DNA of 64,000 bases from Rhizobiaceae bacterium. GTDB lineage: Bacteria; Pseudomonadota; Alphaproteobacteria; Rhizobiales; Rhizobiaceae. The position numbers and the translations under genes were made by a program. The stretch lies in NCBI GenBank assembly GCA_019635775.1, contig JAHBYU010000001.1, positions 1-64,000 of the forward strand, read 5' to 3'. Below the pieces are notes generated by a model. The model was not told the origin of the DNA and did no database searches. It saw only the letters and a list, made by a program, of their open reading frames with translations. This document shows, in pieces, positions 36,415-46,813 of the stretch. How positions within the stretch are numbered: the stretch's first letter is position 1; each line of letters starts with the position of its first letter.

Positions 36415-37464
36415 TCAGTCGCCGCCTGCGACGGGTGTCCAGATCACATCGTCGATCGCCTGCGCGCCGGTCGCAAGCATGACGAGGCGGTCGAAGCCGA
36501 GTGCCGACCCGCATGCTTCAGGCATGATCGCGAGCGCGGACAGGAAGTCTTCGTCGATAGGGTAGCGCTCGGCGTAGATCTTCTGCTTTTCGTCCATATC
36601 GGCCTCGAAACGGCGGCGTTGTTCGATCGGATCGGTGAGTTCACCGAACGCATTGGCAAGTTCGACGCCACAGCAATAGAGTTCGAAACGCTCGGCAACA
36701 CGCGGATCGCGCGGGCTGGGGCGGGCAAGGGCCGCCTCCGAAACCGGATATTCGTAAAGAACGGTCGCGCGGCCGAGCCCAAGCGTCGGCTCGATGCGTT
36801 CGACCATGACGCGGCTGAAGAGATCGGTCCATGTATCGTCCGGCGCGGTGCGCATGCCGGCTCCGGCGACGGTAGCATGGAGGCCATCGCGGTCGGTCGT
36901 GCCGTCGACATCGACGGTAGCGAGGAGGTCTATGCCGGCATATCGGGAAAACGCGTCGGCAACGGTCAGTCGTTCCGGTTCGGCGAAGGGATCCGCGACG
37001 CGATTGCGGAAGGAAAGGGCTTTCGCGCCTGCGGTCTCCGCCGCCAGGGCAAGCAGGGCGGCGCAGTCGGACATCAGGTCTTCGTAGGTCTGGCCGACCC
37101 GGTACCACTCCAGCATGGTGAATTCCGGATGATGCAGCGGTCCGCGCTCGCGGTTTCGCCAGACCGGTCCGAAACTGAAGATGCGCTCCTCGCCAGCGGC
37201 AAGCAGCTTCTTGCAAGAAAATTCAGGCGACGTGTGCAGGTAGAGCGGCTGGCGGGTGGCATCAGGAAGGATTGCTTCCGTAGCAAAGGCCGACAGATGT
37301 GTCTCGTTGCCCGGGGAAACCTGAAGGGCCGCGGTCTGGACCTCAATGAAATCGCGGCTTGCGAACCATTGGCGGATGGCGGCTGCGATGGCGTTGCGCT
37401 GGAGGAGGCGCGGCCTGCGGTCGGCATGGCGGTGGGGTGCCCACCAGGGCGAGGCGGCGGTCAT
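36415..37464 (-). CDS. epmA: EF-P--(R)-beta-lysine ligase EpmA
   Basis: A class II lysyl-tRNA-synthetase-like enzyme (349 aa) that attaches (R)-beta-lysine to elongation factor P. It has the aminoacyl-tRNA synthetase catalytic core only: motif 2 FRNRERGPLHHPEFTMLEWY-like sequence near residue 105 and motif 3 GSALGFDRLVMLATG near the C-terminus. It lacks the N-terminal anticodon-binding domain of LysS. The open frame extends 280 codons further upstream, antisense to efp, which is spurious. ATG 37464 has GGAG five bases upstream. The target gene efp lies divergently 207 bases away. Confidence 0.94.
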   Translation of the reverse strand: MTAASPWWAPHRHADRRPRLLQRNAIAAAIRQWFASRDFIEVQTAALQVSPGNETHLSAFATEAILPDATRQPLYLHTSPEFSCKKLLAAGEERIFSFGPVWRNRERGPLHHPEFTMLEWYRVGQTYEDLMSDCAALLALAAETAGAKALSFRNRVADPFAEPERLTVADAFSRYAGIDLLATVDVDGTTDRDGLHATVAGAGMRTAPDDTWTDLFSRVMVERIEPTLGLGRATVLYEYPVSEAALARPSPRDPRVAERFELYCCGVELANAFGELTDPIEQRRRFEADMDEKQKIYAERYPIDEDFLSALAIMPEACGSALGFDRLVMLATGAQAIDDVIWTPVAGGD

Positions 37465-37671
37465 GCAGGCTCCGGTCGTGGTTGCAGCCCTCTCCTTATC
37501 CCGTTTGACCGTCGGCGCAACAGAGGGCCGAAACTGCTGCCCGAGCTTGGCTGAGAACAAGGCAAGGGGCTGGCGGCGACGGGAAAGATAGGGTAAGCGG
37601 CTCCAACAGTTCACCGGCGGCCGGAGGCCGTTGGCCTTGAAACAGACCATTCCAGCACTCAGGAACCACCC

Positions 37672-38238
37672 GTGAAGGTTATCGCCAGCTCGCTCCGCAA
37701 GGGCAATGTCGTCGACAAGGACGGCAAGCTCTACGTCATATTGTTCGCCGAGAACATCCACCCCGGCAAGGGCACTCCGGTGACCCAGCTCGACATGCGT
37801 CGCATCTCGGACGGCGTGAAGATTTCCGAGCGCTACCGCACGACCGAGCAAGTGGAGCGCGCCCATGTCGAGGACCGCGAACACACATTCCTCTACGCGG
37901 ACGGTGAAGGCTTCCATTTCATGAACCCGGAGACCTACGACCAGATCGCGGTCGCGGAAGACGTTATCGGCGACGCGGCGCCTTATCTCATCGAAGGCAT
38001 GAGCGTTTCGCTCTCCGTGCACGAGGGCGTCGGCATCGCGATCGTCCTGCCGCAGCGCGCCGTGTTCGAGGTGGTCGAGACGGAGCCGGTCACCAAGGGC
38101 CAGACAGCATCGTCTTCCTACAAGCCGGCGCTGCTTTCCAATGGCGTGAAGACCTCGGTGCCGCCGCATATCGTCACCGGTACGCGCATTGTCGTCATGA
38201 CGGCCGACGGCTCTTATGTGGAGCGCGCCAAGGACTGA
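37672..38238 (+). CDS. efp: Translation elongation factor P
   Basis: EF-P (188 aa) rescues ribosomes stalled at polyproline stretches. It has three beta-barrel domains. The tip of domain I carries Lys33 in [10 protein letters not shown], the residue modified by EpmA, whose gene is divergent next door. The start codon is GTG at 37672, preceded by AGGA. EpmB, the lysine 2,3-aminomutase partner, is not in the window. The C-terminal [20 protein letters not shown] is the usual end of the family. Confidence 0.96.
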   Translation: MKVIASSLRKGNVVDKDGKLYVILFAENIHPGKGTPVTQLDMRRISDGVKISERYRTTEQVERAHVEDREHTFLYADGEGFHFMNPETYDQIAVAEDVIGDAAPYLIEGMSVSLSVHEGVGIAIVLPQRAVFEVVETEPVTKGQTASSSYKPALLSNGVKTSVPPHIVTGTRIVVMTADGSYVERAKD

Positions 38239-38391
38239 TTGCCGTCCTTGACCTGACCCCCATGAAGGCAACCCGACGAACCCTCTGAATGGCAGCCCGC
38301 GCATGATGCGGGCCGAACGCGCGCAACCGAAGGTTCACGCGCAAATTTCGCTTGTCCGTGGCAAGCAGCAATCCATTCAGAAAGTCGTCAA

Positions 38392-39039
38392 ATGGAAAAT
38401 TTCTTCGAAAGCCCGTTCAAGGGCATCACGCTCGACCGTCAGGTCAAGAACCCGAATATCGTCGTCGGCCGCTACAGTTACTATTCCGGCTATTACCACG
38501 GCCACAGCTTCGATGATTGCGCCCGGTATCTCCTCCCCGATGAGGGTGCAGACCGGCTCGTCATCGGCAGCTTCTGCTCGATCGGGTCTGGGGCGGCGTT
38601 CATCATGGCAGGAAACCAGGGTCACAGGCACGACTGGATCAGTACGTTTCCCTTCCACTTCATGAGCGAAGTCGGAGCGTTCGCCGGAGCAGCAAACGGC
38701 TACCAGCCGGCGGGCGACACCGTGATCGGCAACGATGTCTGGATCGGTTCGGAAGCGGTGATCATGCCGGGCGTGAGAGTTGGCGACGGCGCCTTGATCG
38801 GCACACGCGCGCTCGTTACGCGCGATGTGGAGCCCTACGCCATCGTCGGCGGCAATCCAGCCAGGACGATCCGCAAGCGTTTCGATGACGCTCAGATCGA
38901 CCTGCTGCTAGAAATGAAGTGGTGGGAATGGCCCGACGCAGTGTTGTCGCCGGCGATGCCGCTGCTGACCAGCGGCGACGTCCTGGGCTTGCATCGCTAC
39001 TGGACCAGGGCCATCGTCAACGGGGCTTCCATTCCCTGA
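38392..39039 (+). CDS. catB: Type B chloramphenicol O-acetyltransferase (CatB-like)
   Basis: A left-handed beta-helix acetyltransferase of 215 aa that closely fits the xenobiotic acetyltransferase (CatB) pattern, including [20 protein letters not shown], the catalytic-His region [11 protein letters not shown], hexapeptide repeats ([20 protein letters not shown]) and VGGNPARTI. Type B enzymes acetylate chloramphenicol, and chromosomal forms occur in Agrobacterium and other proteobacteria. Whether this copy gives resistance depends on expression. It is flanked by core genes with no transposon or integron signs, so it appears to be resident. Confidence 0.88.
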   Translation: MENFFESPFKGITLDRQVKNPNIVVGRYSYYSGYYHGHSFDDCARYLLPDEGADRLVIGSFCSIGSGAAFIMAGNQGHRHDWISTFPFHFMSEVGAFAGAANGYQPAGDTVIGNDVWIGSEAVIMPGVRVGDGALIGTRALVTRDVEPYAIVGGNPARTIRKRFDDAQIDLLLEMKWWEWPDAVLSPAMPLLTSGDVLGLHRYWTRAIVNGASIP

Positions 39040-39047
39040 ATGTGTCT

Positions 39048-40304
39048 TCAGGTCGCCGCGCAGCAGAGCGCGGCGGCTTGTCTGACGCGCTCGATGTCGG
39101 GCGGGAAGGTCATAGCCGCCTCTGCGCGCGCCAGGGCATCGCGGGAATGGCGCGTGGCGTTTTCCACGTAGCGTTCCTGTCCCTCGAACGCTGCAAGGGC
39201 GTCGAGCGATTTCTGGAGTCTTATCTGCACTTCAGCGATGGAAGCGCCGTCGCGGGCGATGGGCGTGAAGACGTCATCGAAGAGATCGGAAAGGCGCAAT
39301 CCCGGTACATGGACGTGCGAATACTCGACATCCACGTCTTCTTCCTCAGCCCATACCGCAAGGATACGCACTGCTCGTCCCAGCACATCGATGGCGGTGC
39401 CCGGATCGTTGATGGCAGGCGACAATGCACGCGAGGCGATCTCCGCCATAACGCACAGGCCGAAGCGGGGATCCTGATCGAAGGAGCGCTCGTCACCCAC
39501 GGAAAAAGCCTCGCGCAGGGCGGACTCGAAATCTTCCTCGGTATCGCCAACGAAATGGGCGATGGGCCGGCTTGCATGAACGAAGGTGCCCGGAAGCGCG
39601 GCAACGAACACCGATGCCTCGGTCCGCTTTGCGAAGTTTTCCAACGCCCCCATGTCTATGTGCTGCACATATCCGACCTTGTTGGGGAAAACCGCCGTGG
39701 CGCCGGCCGGCATCGCCTCGTCGGGCGACATGGTAACCCCGCCCAGGTTCGGCCTGCGTCGCCTCGCCTTCATGGCCTCGGTTGTCACGCGTTCGACCTG
39801 CTCGGTCGTCTCCCCGACCCTGCCGAGCCGCAACAGATAGTCGATCCAGCGCAGCAGGGTCACCACGATCAGGATGACCACGAGCACGGTCATGACGAAA
39901 AGGACGACGCGGCCGCGTTCGCCATATGCTCCGGTCGACAGGGTTATGATGGCGACGAGGCTGAACAAGAACGAGCCGACAAAGGTCGCCAGCGTGTTCT
40001 GGGTTGTCGTGTCCTCGATAAGAAGCTTGGTGGCGCGGGGTGTCACATTGCTGGTGGCGGCGGAATATGCCGAAACCATCGTCGACAGGGAGAAGGTGGT
40101 GACGGCCAGCATGCTCGTGGCCAGGATGTTTAGGATGCGGTCTACCGAATCCGCACCCGTGCCCGCCGAGAGGCCGTCGGGCAGGAAGGGAGAGATCAAC
40201 AGCGAGAGCAGGGCGGCGGCGACCGCAAGCAGCGAGATGAGCGTGGCGCGAAACCACAGCCTGCGGGTGAGCAGACCGAGCAGCCATCTCCAGCGTGACG
40301 TCAT
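39048..40304 (-). CDS. DUF2254 membrane protein
   Basis: A protein of 418 aa with about four membrane segments in the first 160 residues (LWFRATLISLLAVAAALLSL, then SFLFSLVAIITLSTGAY and VVLFVMTVLVVILIVVTLL). A large soluble C-terminal part follows with FPNKVGYVQHIDMGALENFA and RALSPAINDPGTAIDVLG. These fit DUF2254, a family of predicted inner-membrane proteins of unknown function. GGAGGT lies upstream of the ATG. It is convergent with catB, eight bases apart. Confidence 0.85.
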   Translation of the reverse strand: MTSRWRWLLGLLTRRLWFRATLISLLAVAAALLSLLISPFLPDGLSAGTGADSVDRILNILATSMLAVTTFSLSTMVSAYSAATSNVTPRATKLLIEDTTTQNTLATFVGSFLFSLVAIITLSTGAYGERGRVVLFVMTVLVVILIVVTLLRWIDYLLRLGRVGETTEQVERVTTEAMKARRRRPNLGGVTMSPDEAMPAGATAVFPNKVGYVQHIDMGALENFAKRTEASVFVAALPGTFVHASRPIAHFVGDTEEDFESALREAFSVGDERSFDQDPRFGLCVMAEIASRALSPAINDPGTAIDVLGRAVRILAVWAEEEDVDVEYSHVHVPGLRLSDLFDDVFTPIARDGASIAEVQIRLQKSLDALAAFEGQERYVENATRHSRDALARAEAAMTFPPDIERVRQAAALCCAAT

Positions 40305-40372
40305 GTGGCGGCACCTCCTGTCCGTTTATGCAGGCAGGATCGGAACGACGCAACGTTTGCGAGAGATGTCAT

Positions 40373-40402
40373 GGACCCGGCGCGGCATGTCACGCCGGGT
40401 CC
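40373..40402. terminator. Hairpin between fhs and the DUF2254 gene
   Basis: A perfect 10-bp stem GGACCCGGCG/CGCCGGGTCC with a 10-base loop lies just after the fhs stop. The poly-A on the plus-strand side means that for fhs the T-run precedes the hairpin, so classical intrinsic termination is doubtful. Confidence 0.4.
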
Positions 40403-40418
40403 AAAAAACATGATTTCC

Positions 40419-42098
40419 TCAGAACAGGCCTTCGATCTGGCCTTGGTCGTTGAGATAGATCTTTTCGGACGACGGAACCTTCGGCAGGCCGGGCATCGTC
40501 ATGATCTCACCGCATATCGCCACGACGAAGCCGGCACCCGCTGACAGGCGTACTTCGCGGACCGGGACCGTGTGGCCGGTTGGCGCGCCACGAAGGTTGG
40601 GATCGGTCGAGAAGGAATACTGCGTCTTGGCCATGCAGACCGGAAGATTGCCGTAGCCTGCTTCCTCCCAAGCCTTCAACTGGTCGCGGACAGACTTGTC
40701 GGCGATTGCTTCCGAGCCGCGATAGATGCGCTTCACGATCGTATTGATCTTCTCGAAGAGTGGCATCTCGTCGGGATAGAGCGGCGCGAACTGCGCGCTT
40801 CCGGATTCGGCGAGCTCGACAACCTTGTTTGCAAGCTCCTCGATGCCGGCCGAGCCCTGCGCCCAGTGCTTGCAGAGTATCGCTTCCGACCCTTGGGCCT
40901 TGACGAACTCCTTCATCGCGGCGATCTCGGCATCGGTGTCGGAAATGAAGTGGTTCATGGCAACCACGACCGGTACGCCGAACTGCTTCACGTTCTCGAT
41001 GTGACGGCCGAGATTGGCGCAGCCCTTCTTGACGGCCTCGACGTTCTCGGTGCCGAGATCTTCCTTCTTGACGCCGCCGTTCATCTTCATCGCGCGGACC
41101 GTGGCGACGATGACGGCCGCGGCCGGCTTGAGGCCAGCCTTGCGGCACTTGATGTCGAAGAACTTCTCAGCGCCGAGGTCCGCGCCGAAGCCGGCTTCGG
41201 TGACGACATAGTCGGCAAGCTTGAGGGCGGTGGTGGTCGCGACGACCGAGTTGCACCCATGCGCGATGTTGGCGAACGGGCCGCCATGCACGAAGGCGGG
41301 GTTGTTCTCGAGCGTCTGAACCAGATTGGGCTGCATCGCGTCCTTCAGGACGACGGCCATCGCGCCGTCTGCCTTGAGGTCACGGGCATAGACCGGGCTC
41401 TTGTCGCGCCGATAGGCAACGATGATATCGCCGATACGCTTCTGCAGATCCTTGAGGTCGGATGCGAGGCAGAGGATAGCCATCACTTCCGACGCGACCG
41501 TGATGTCGAACCCGGCCTCGCGGGGATAGCCGTTAGCAACGCCACCGAGCGAGCAGACGATGGAGCGCAGTGCGCGATCGTTCATGTCCATGACGCGACG
41601 CCACGCAACGCGGCGGGTGTCGATGCCCAGTTCGTTACCCCAGTAGATGTGATTGTCGATCAGTGCCGAAAGCAGGTTGTGGGCCGTGGTGATGGCGTGG
41701 AAATCGCCGGTGAAGTGGAGGTTCATGTCCTCCATCGGCACGACCTGAGCGTAACCGCCGCCGGCCGCGCCGCCCTTGACGCCGAAGTTTGGCCCGAGTG
41801 ACGCCTCGCGGATGCAAACCACTGCCTTTTTGCCGATGCGGTTCAATCCGTCGCCGAGACCGACAGTGGTGGTCGTCTTGCCCTCGCCTGCAGGCGTCGG
41901 GTTGATGGCGGTGACGAGAATAAGCTTGCCGTCCTTGCCACCCTTTTTGGAGGCGATGAACTCAGCGGAAATCTTCGCCTTGTCGTGGCCGTAGGGGAGC
42001 AGATGTTCGGCAGGAATGCCGAGCTTCTCGCCAATTTCCATGATCGGCTTCTTTTTGGCGGCGCGGGCGATTGCGATGTCGGACTTCACTTCGGCCAT
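40419..42098 (-). CDS. fhs: Formate--tetrahydrofolate ligase
   Basis: A 559-aa enzyme that makes 10-formyltetrahydrofolate from formate, ATP and tetrahydrofolate, feeding one-carbon metabolism. It shows the P-loop [19 protein letters not shown] near residue 70, [20 protein letters not shown] and [13 protein letters not shown] near the C-terminus. The length is normal. It stands alone. The 298 bases upstream (to the DUF2333-like gene) show no riboswitch or other feature I can name. Confidence 0.97.
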   Translation of the reverse strand: MAEVKSDIAIARAAKKKPIMEIGEKLGIPAEHLLPYGHDKAKISAEFIASKKGGKDGKLILVTAINPTPAGEGKTTTTVGLGDGLNRIGKKAVVCIREASLGPNFGVKGGAAGGGYAQVVPMEDMNLHFTGDFHAITTAHNLLSALIDNHIYWGNELGIDTRRVAWRRVMDMNDRALRSIVCSLGGVANGYPREAGFDITVASEVMAILCLASDLKDLQKRIGDIIVAYRRDKSPVYARDLKADGAMAVVLKDAMQPNLVQTLENNPAFVHGGPFANIAHGCNSVVATTTALKLADYVVTEAGFGADLGAEKFFDIKCRKAGLKPAAAVIVATVRAMKMNGGVKKEDLGTENVEAVKKGCANLGRHIENVKQFGVPVVVAMNHFISDTDAEIAAMKEFVKAQGSEAILCKHWAQGSAGIEELANKVVELAESGSAQFAPLYPDEMPLFEKINTIVKRIYRGSEAIADKSVRDQLKAWEEAGYGNLPVCMAKTQYSFSTDPNLRGAPTGHTVPVREVRLSAGAGFVVAICGEIMTMPGLPKVPSSEKIYLNDQGQIEGLF

Positions 42099-42396
42099 GA
42101 CGGCGTTCCCTCGGATTGTCAGTTCTTTGGCGGTAGCGGTTCAGGTCACGCGGCGGAAAGCCGGCGCGCAAAGCTTGCGTCGCGATCTAAGCTTTCAACA
42201 GCGGCCTCGTCAACCAGCATGCAAAATTGTTTCCCATAGAGAAACTTCTTCCGAGACCTCGAACGTGCCGGTCAAGGCCCGGATGTGTGCGCATAGAGCC
42301 TCAGCGCGGTGTGGCGCGCCGTCCCAAAACAGTCGCCCAATGAGCGAAAAACGACAGGCTGACCGGAGCCGGCCTGTGCAAGGGCTTCCGCCTCGT

Positions 42397-43578
42397 CTAG
42401 CGGTCAAGCACCGCGCGAATCTCGACGATCTGCGAACGGGCACGCAACAGGTTGAACCCCATCGTCGCGAGATGCGAGGGGAAGAAGGCGCTCGATTCAT
42501 TCCCGTTGGAAATGATCCATGGCTGCATGTTCAGCGCATCACGCATCTGGACCATCATCGTATCCCAAAGCGTCCCGATGTTCCTTTCCTGGATCACCTT
42601 GGAGAAATCCGCACGCGCGGCGTGCAGGATGCCGTAATAGGCATAGAGCTGCCCGTAGGCGAACCAGAAGCGGTCGTCGGCGCGCGGATCGAACCAGCCG
42701 GCATTCGACGCCTCGATCTGGCCGCGCAGGATATCCGAGGTCGAGCCCATGTCGCCGGCGATGCGGTCGAGGAACTGCATGAGGTTGTCTGCGCGCGCGT
42801 CAAAGGTCGCCTGGCACTTCTCAAGGCTCGCGTTGAAAGCATTCAGCTTTTCGATCGCGTCGCGATAGACGCTTGGCGTCGGGCGGGTCGGGCCACGCAT
42901 GCCGATGTACCAGGCGTCCTCATCCCATGCGAGCGCGGTGCGGGCGTCCTGAAGGTTCTGGTCGATGCGGGACGTGCCCCGCGCGCGACCAAGCGTATCC
43001 ACCAGTTCCGTCGTGGTGCGCCGCATCACCTGATTGATGCCAAGCTGGAAGGCCGCCTTGTTGTCGAACCAGGGCGTGTTGCGCCACGGAATGCCGAACA
43101 GTCCGAGCTTGGACGCAAGCATTGAGGAGATCCAGGCATTCTGATTGACGTTGAAGTCGACCAGAAAGGCGCTCATGTGGGCGATTTCGGAAGGCTTGCA
43201 TGTCTGCTCGGCGGTCGTGGGGGGCTGCGTGGCAGAGCCGTCGCCCGACCCCTGCGTGCCGCTCATCGTCGCCTGCGCCGTTTCAATACGCTCGCCAGCG
43301 AGGAGATTGGCGGTCTGCTGGGCCGTGTCCGCGAGGATGGGGCCGGGATAATCCGGGTCGAAATTCTTCCAGAACTGGGTGACGTAGAAGAAGTAGCCAT
43401 AGGCCACCAGGATGCCGGCCATGATAGCGCCCAGGATCGTCTTGAGTATCCAGCCGCGCTCGGTGTACCAGCGGCCGGCCCACATGAAGGGCCACAAGAT
43501 GATGCCGATGACGAGGCCGATGCCGCGTCCGATCCACTGGAAGACCCGGGTGAAGAAGTTCACGATCGGATCAAGCAT
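42397..43578 (-). CDS. DUF2333-like inner-membrane protein (sixth gene of the AAA/Fic operon)
   Basis: A protein of 393 aa whose N-terminus contains hydrophobic stretches (GIGLVIGIILWPFMWAGRWY at about 18-38 and TILGAIMAGILVAYGYFFYV at about 47-66). A large, probably periplasmic, alpha-helical domain follows (CKPSEIAHMSAFLVDFNVNQ, LGINQVMRRTTTELVDTLGR, WIISNGNESSAFFPSHLATM). This matches the DUF2333 pattern, of unknown function. It is the last gene of a six-gene operon and the only one with clear membrane segments, so it may anchor the system to the membrane. GGAGGGGACGC precedes the ATG. Confidence 0.82.
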   Translation of the reverse strand: MLDPIVNFFTRVFQWIGRGIGLVIGIILWPFMWAGRWYTERGWILKTILGAIMAGILVAYGYFFYVTQFWKNFDPDYPGPILADTAQQTANLLAGERIETAQATMSGTQGSGDGSATQPPTTAEQTCKPSEIAHMSAFLVDFNVNQNAWISSMLASKLGLFGIPWRNTPWFDNKAAFQLGINQVMRRTTTELVDTLGRARGTSRIDQNLQDARTALAWDEDAWYIGMRGPTRPTPSVYRDAIEKLNAFNASLEKCQATFDARADNLMQFLDRIAGDMGSTSDILRGQIEASNAGWFDPRADDRFWFAYGQLYAYYGILHAARADFSKVIQERNIGTLWDTMMVQMRDALNMQPWIISNGNESSAFFPSHLATMGFNLLRARSQIVEIRAVLDR

Positions 43579-43611
43579 GCGTCCCCTCCATTGGCGGCGA
43601 TTGCGCCAGGG

Positions 43612-44898
43612 CTAATCGACGAGGCCGTACAACCGTTCACGATAGCCGGCCTTGTCCTTCAGATATGTGGTTTTCAGCGTCTCGACAACATGCGCCCGCC
43701 AAGGCGCCGGCCACTGCTGGTAGTCTGTGTAAAAGCCCTGTTTGTTGAAAATGTAGCGCGACACAAAGTCGGAGGGCACGAAGTCCGAGATCAACCGGTT
43801 GGTCAGCCATGCGTCCGGATGGTCGGGTTTTGCACGTACGACAAGAAACCGATGCAGCGGGAAAATCTCGTCCAGCTTGAGTTGGCCGTATTGCGCGATC
43901 TCCCGCTTGGCCGCGTTGAGGAAGGGGAACGTACCTTCGCTGGCGATGGTCTGCGCGTGCTGGTGTATCCATGTCTGCAGCCAGACCTTGTCGACCTGAC
44001 GCAGGTCCCGGTCCGGTTCGCTGTCGCGGATGAGGCTGCGTATCGCCATGTCCGCCCGGTGCTCGAGATAGCCGGAGTTCTCCAGCCACGACGCGCGCGG
44101 AAGCTCGATGCGGCCGGTGGATGCGAGAAAGCGAAAGACACGATCGGCGTCGCGGATCGAAAGATAGCTGACCTGCCAGGGCCGCGAGCGCCGGAAACCG
44201 GGCGCGGTGGGGTCGGAAATGACTGTCGTCATATCCGGGTCGACAAATACGTACAGTCCGCCGAAGTGGCTCGTCCAGTAGGCGTTGTGCCGGAAGATCA
44301 CCTGATCGGGCACCAGCGCGTTCTCACGGATATCGCCGGTGACCTTTGCAAGCTCGACCATCCGGTTCAGCATGCGGTCGTCGCGCCATGCCTCGGGCTC
44401 CTGCTTGAGACGATCGACGAGACGGCCAAGCTCTGCAGCTTTGCCAAGCACGTCCTCAGCAGAGAGGACACGGAACTCGACCTGGCTGATCGAAAGCAAA
44501 TCTTCTATGTCCTCGACCCTGGAAACCGAATCGTCGATTTCGCCGTAGATGACATCCTTAATGGTAAGCGCGTCGATGGCGCGGGCGTTCTTCTCGAAAA
44601 ATTCGTAGAGAAGCTGCGACGTGTTGGAGAACGCCGTGTGGACGACCGGCAGGTCCTGCTGCGAGGGCGTGAGAATGATGAAACGCCGGTTGACCTCGTT
44701 CGGATCGAGATACTGATAGTCGCCAAGTTCTTCGGCGACCTGTGGGGAAAACCCGGTGCGGTCGATCTCGAACGAGGTCAGCTTGGTAGCGGGCAGCCCG
44801 AAGGCAACGAGAGCTTTATTGTAGCGCTCGATGAGATGCGGCTCCTCGACGGGAAGGAGCCGTCCGTAAATGAGGTCGTTGTCGCGCAGCAGGTCCAT
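43612..44898 (-). CDS. Unrecognised 428-aa protein of the AAA/Fic operon
   Basis: A soluble, charged protein without signal peptide or membrane segments. It may correspond to the family catalogued as DUF6638, but I am not certain. Notable stretches are EFFEKNARAIDALTIKDVIY, FGGLYVFVDPDMTTVISDP, LQTWIHQHAQTIASEGTFPF and FPLHRFLVVRAKPDHPDAWL. No catalytic motif is evident. The start lies two bases after the AAA ATPase stop (TGATCATG), so translation is likely coupled and the two products may work together. Confidence 0.75.
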   Translation of the reverse strand: MDLLRDNDLIYGRLLPVEEPHLIERYNKALVAFGLPATKLTSFEIDRTGFSPQVAEELGDYQYLDPNEVNRRFIILTPSQQDLPVVHTAFSNTSQLLYEFFEKNARAIDALTIKDVIYGEIDDSVSRVEDIEDLLSISQVEFRVLSAEDVLGKAAELGRLVDRLKQEPEAWRDDRMLNRMVELAKVTGDIRENALVPDQVIFRHNAYWTSHFGGLYVFVDPDMTTVISDPTAPGFRRSRPWQVSYLSIRDADRVFRFLASTGRIELPRASWLENSGYLEHRADMAIRSLIRDSEPDRDLRQVDKVWLQTWIHQHAQTIASEGTFPFLNAAKREIAQYGQLKLDEIFPLHRFLVVRAKPDHPDAWLTNRLISDFVPSDFVSRYIFNKQGFYTDYQQWPAPWRAHVVETLKTTYLKDKAGYRERLYGLVD

Positions 44899-44900
44899 GA

Positions 44901-46811
44901 TCAGGCCTTCCAGAGGCCTTTCTGCTTGAGTTCCTCCATCTCGCGGGCAGCCCGTTCGCGCAGGCGCTGGTCGCGCAACAGCTTCTCGACGGCAGAATCG
45001 TCGGCGCGGTCGGAGTAGCGGAATTCGCTGTCGGCGTATCGGTTGATCTCCTGCATGACCATCGCCATGTCGAAGGGCCCGCGCAGTTCCTCGATCATGG
45101 CCTTCTTGTCGTCGTATGACTTGTGCATGAAGGTCTCGGGCTTCTCGAACCAGTCGTCGGGAAGCTCGATGTCCATGGCGCGCATCTTGATTGCATCGGT
45201 GACGTTCTTGATCGCACGGCCCGTGAAGCGCGGTTCGGCTTCCTTGATCAGGTGCAGGTATTCTCCGACATCGGCCATCGTCCTGGGCTGGCCGTTTTCC
45301 TTCATGAAGCGCTCGTAGACCTTAATGAGGCCGTCCTCATGCGGTTTGGAATGGCTCTCGTAAGCGGTGTCCACCGCGCGCTGGATTTCCTGAGCGGCAT
45401 AGAGCTCGTGTTCGCCGAGCGGGATCTTGTGGTTCTTGCCGGCGAGCAGGACGAAGATGTCGATGTAGTCCTCGCGCGTCTGCGGGCCGTCGACCAGCCA
45501 GCGCGCGCCGGCGCGCTGGCGCAGCGCGTCGTCGACATTCTCCGGATAGTTGGAGAACATGCCGAAAGAGCAGTTGCCGCGGATCACGGTCATCGCTCCG
45601 GAGAAGGCCGACATCAGCACACCGGTTATTTCGTGCTGGCCTGCGGATGCGCGGTCGTCGGAGCGCTTTGCCGCAACCTGATCGATGTCGTCGATAGTGC
45701 CGAAGCCGATGGCGCGAGGGTTCAGCACGTTGTCGATGAAGGCGCGGCAGTTCTGGCCCGACTTGCCCTGATAGGACGAGATCTGGTCGACGCCGAAATT
45801 CTCGTAGTGGAATGGCCAGCCGGCAACCTGGCAGTAATCGTTGACGAGACCCGTGATCATCTGGATCAGCGTGGTCTTGCCGGTGCCCGGTGCGCCGTCG
45901 CCGATAAAGGTGAAGAGGAACCCGCCAAGTTCAACGAAGGGATTGGACTGGCGGTCGAAGTCGTAGGCCATCAGCATCTTGGCGAGCTTGACGGACTGGT
46001 ATTTGGCGATGTGGTTGCCGACGACCTCCTCGGGCTTTTTGAAGGTCATGACCAGCGGCCTGGAGCGCTTGCCGGGGGCGACATCGAAACCGTCGATCGT
46101 GAAATCGTCGTTGTCGACACGCATATGCGTGTCCTCGAAGCTTCCCAATCCGTCGAAGCGGCCCTTGCGCGTCAAAAGCCCGTCAATCGCAACGCGCGCG
46201 AAGGTCCTGGCGCGCAGCGCAAGCTCCGTGTCTGCCTTCGCGCCCGCCAGCGCTGCGTCAAGGCCGGCGATCATGGCCTTCAGCGCGTCCTGCGGCGTGT
46301 CGAACAGGAAGTCGGGTTCCCTGATGTCGTTGGGGGCTTCGCCATCGGCTTCGACCAACTGGGAGAGATAGGACGCGAAGGTGAACGCCGAGACGTATGC
46401 CGAGGCCGCCAGCAGTTTCCTGAAGCGCGTCGCTTCCTCGCCTTCCAGCGGCGCGCGGGCATTCCTGGCCTGCAGGCTTTCAAGCTCGCCGGTTCTGGAA
46501 AAGACATCCGCAACGGCCAGCGAGACGGCGATGCCGCGTCTGGCGCGGTAGAGAAGGGTGTGCTGCGTGATCGACATCAACTGGTCGTCGGGCCGAACTG
46601 AAGCGACGGTTTTCGCCAGTTCGACCTCGCGCGTGCGCCGCACCGAGCCGGTCGAGACGGTGGAAACGAAGCGCCGTCCGGTTCCGGCAAGCGGCGTCGA
46701 GGACTGTCCGGACGAATCCTCCAGGACCACGACTCGGGTGATCATCGACTGCGCGGTGGCGCGATGCTTCTCGATATCGCTTTCGGGGATGGTGGTCAGG
46801 CCAGTGTCCAT
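44901..46811 (-). CDS. AAA+ family ATPase (operon core)
   Basis: A protein of 636 aa. An N-terminal region of about 250 residues of unknown fold is followed by one AAA+ module with Walker A GDGAPGTGKTT at about residues 304-314, Walker B with sensor-like acidic residues GFGTIDDIDQ near 371, a sensor-1-like region VIRGNCSFGMFSNYP and a putative arginine finger in ALRQRAGARW. The C-terminal part is helical and ends in a basic coiled segment. It resembles MoxR- or remodelling-type ATPases but I cannot assign a clade. ATG 46811 has AAGGAC upstream. The in-frame GTG six bases earlier overlaps the fic stop. It probably acts on one of the neighbouring proteins. Confidence 0.88.
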   Translation of the reverse strand: MDTGLTTIPESDIEKHRATAQSMITRVVVLEDSSGQSSTPLAGTGRRFVSTVSTGSVRRTREVELAKTVASVRPDDQLMSITQHTLLYRARRGIAVSLAVADVFSRTGELESLQARNARAPLEGEEATRFRKLLAASAYVSAFTFASYLSQLVEADGEAPNDIREPDFLFDTPQDALKAMIAGLDAALAGAKADTELALRARTFARVAIDGLLTRKGRFDGLGSFEDTHMRVDNDDFTIDGFDVAPGKRSRPLVMTFKKPEEVVGNHIAKYQSVKLAKMLMAYDFDRQSNPFVELGGFLFTFIGDGAPGTGKTTLIQMITGLVNDYCQVAGWPFHYENFGVDQISSYQGKSGQNCRAFIDNVLNPRAIGFGTIDDIDQVAAKRSDDRASAGQHEITGVLMSAFSGAMTVIRGNCSFGMFSNYPENVDDALRQRAGARWLVDGPQTREDYIDIFVLLAGKNHKIPLGEHELYAAQEIQRAVDTAYESHSKPHEDGLIKVYERFMKENGQPRTMADVGEYLHLIKEAEPRFTGRAIKNVTDAIKMRAMDIELPDDWFEKPETFMHKSYDDKKAMIEELRGPFDMAMVMQEINRYADSEFRYSDRADDSAVEKLLRDQRLRERAAREMEELKQKGLWKA

Positions 46812-46813
46812 GA

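Noticed and set aside
37465-38304. 280-codon N-terminal extension of epmA
   Set aside because: It is antisense to efp. EpmA needs only the class II catalytic core, and ATG 37464 has a good Shine-Dalgarno.
43177-45018. 613-codon open frame on the plus strand
   Set aside because: It is antisense to two operon genes with good family or context support and has no recognisable domain or Shine-Dalgarno.
45123-46601. 492-codon open frame on the plus strand
   Set aside because: It is antisense to the AAA ATPase gene, whose Walker motifs are intact. Composition is typical of a complementary-strand shadow.
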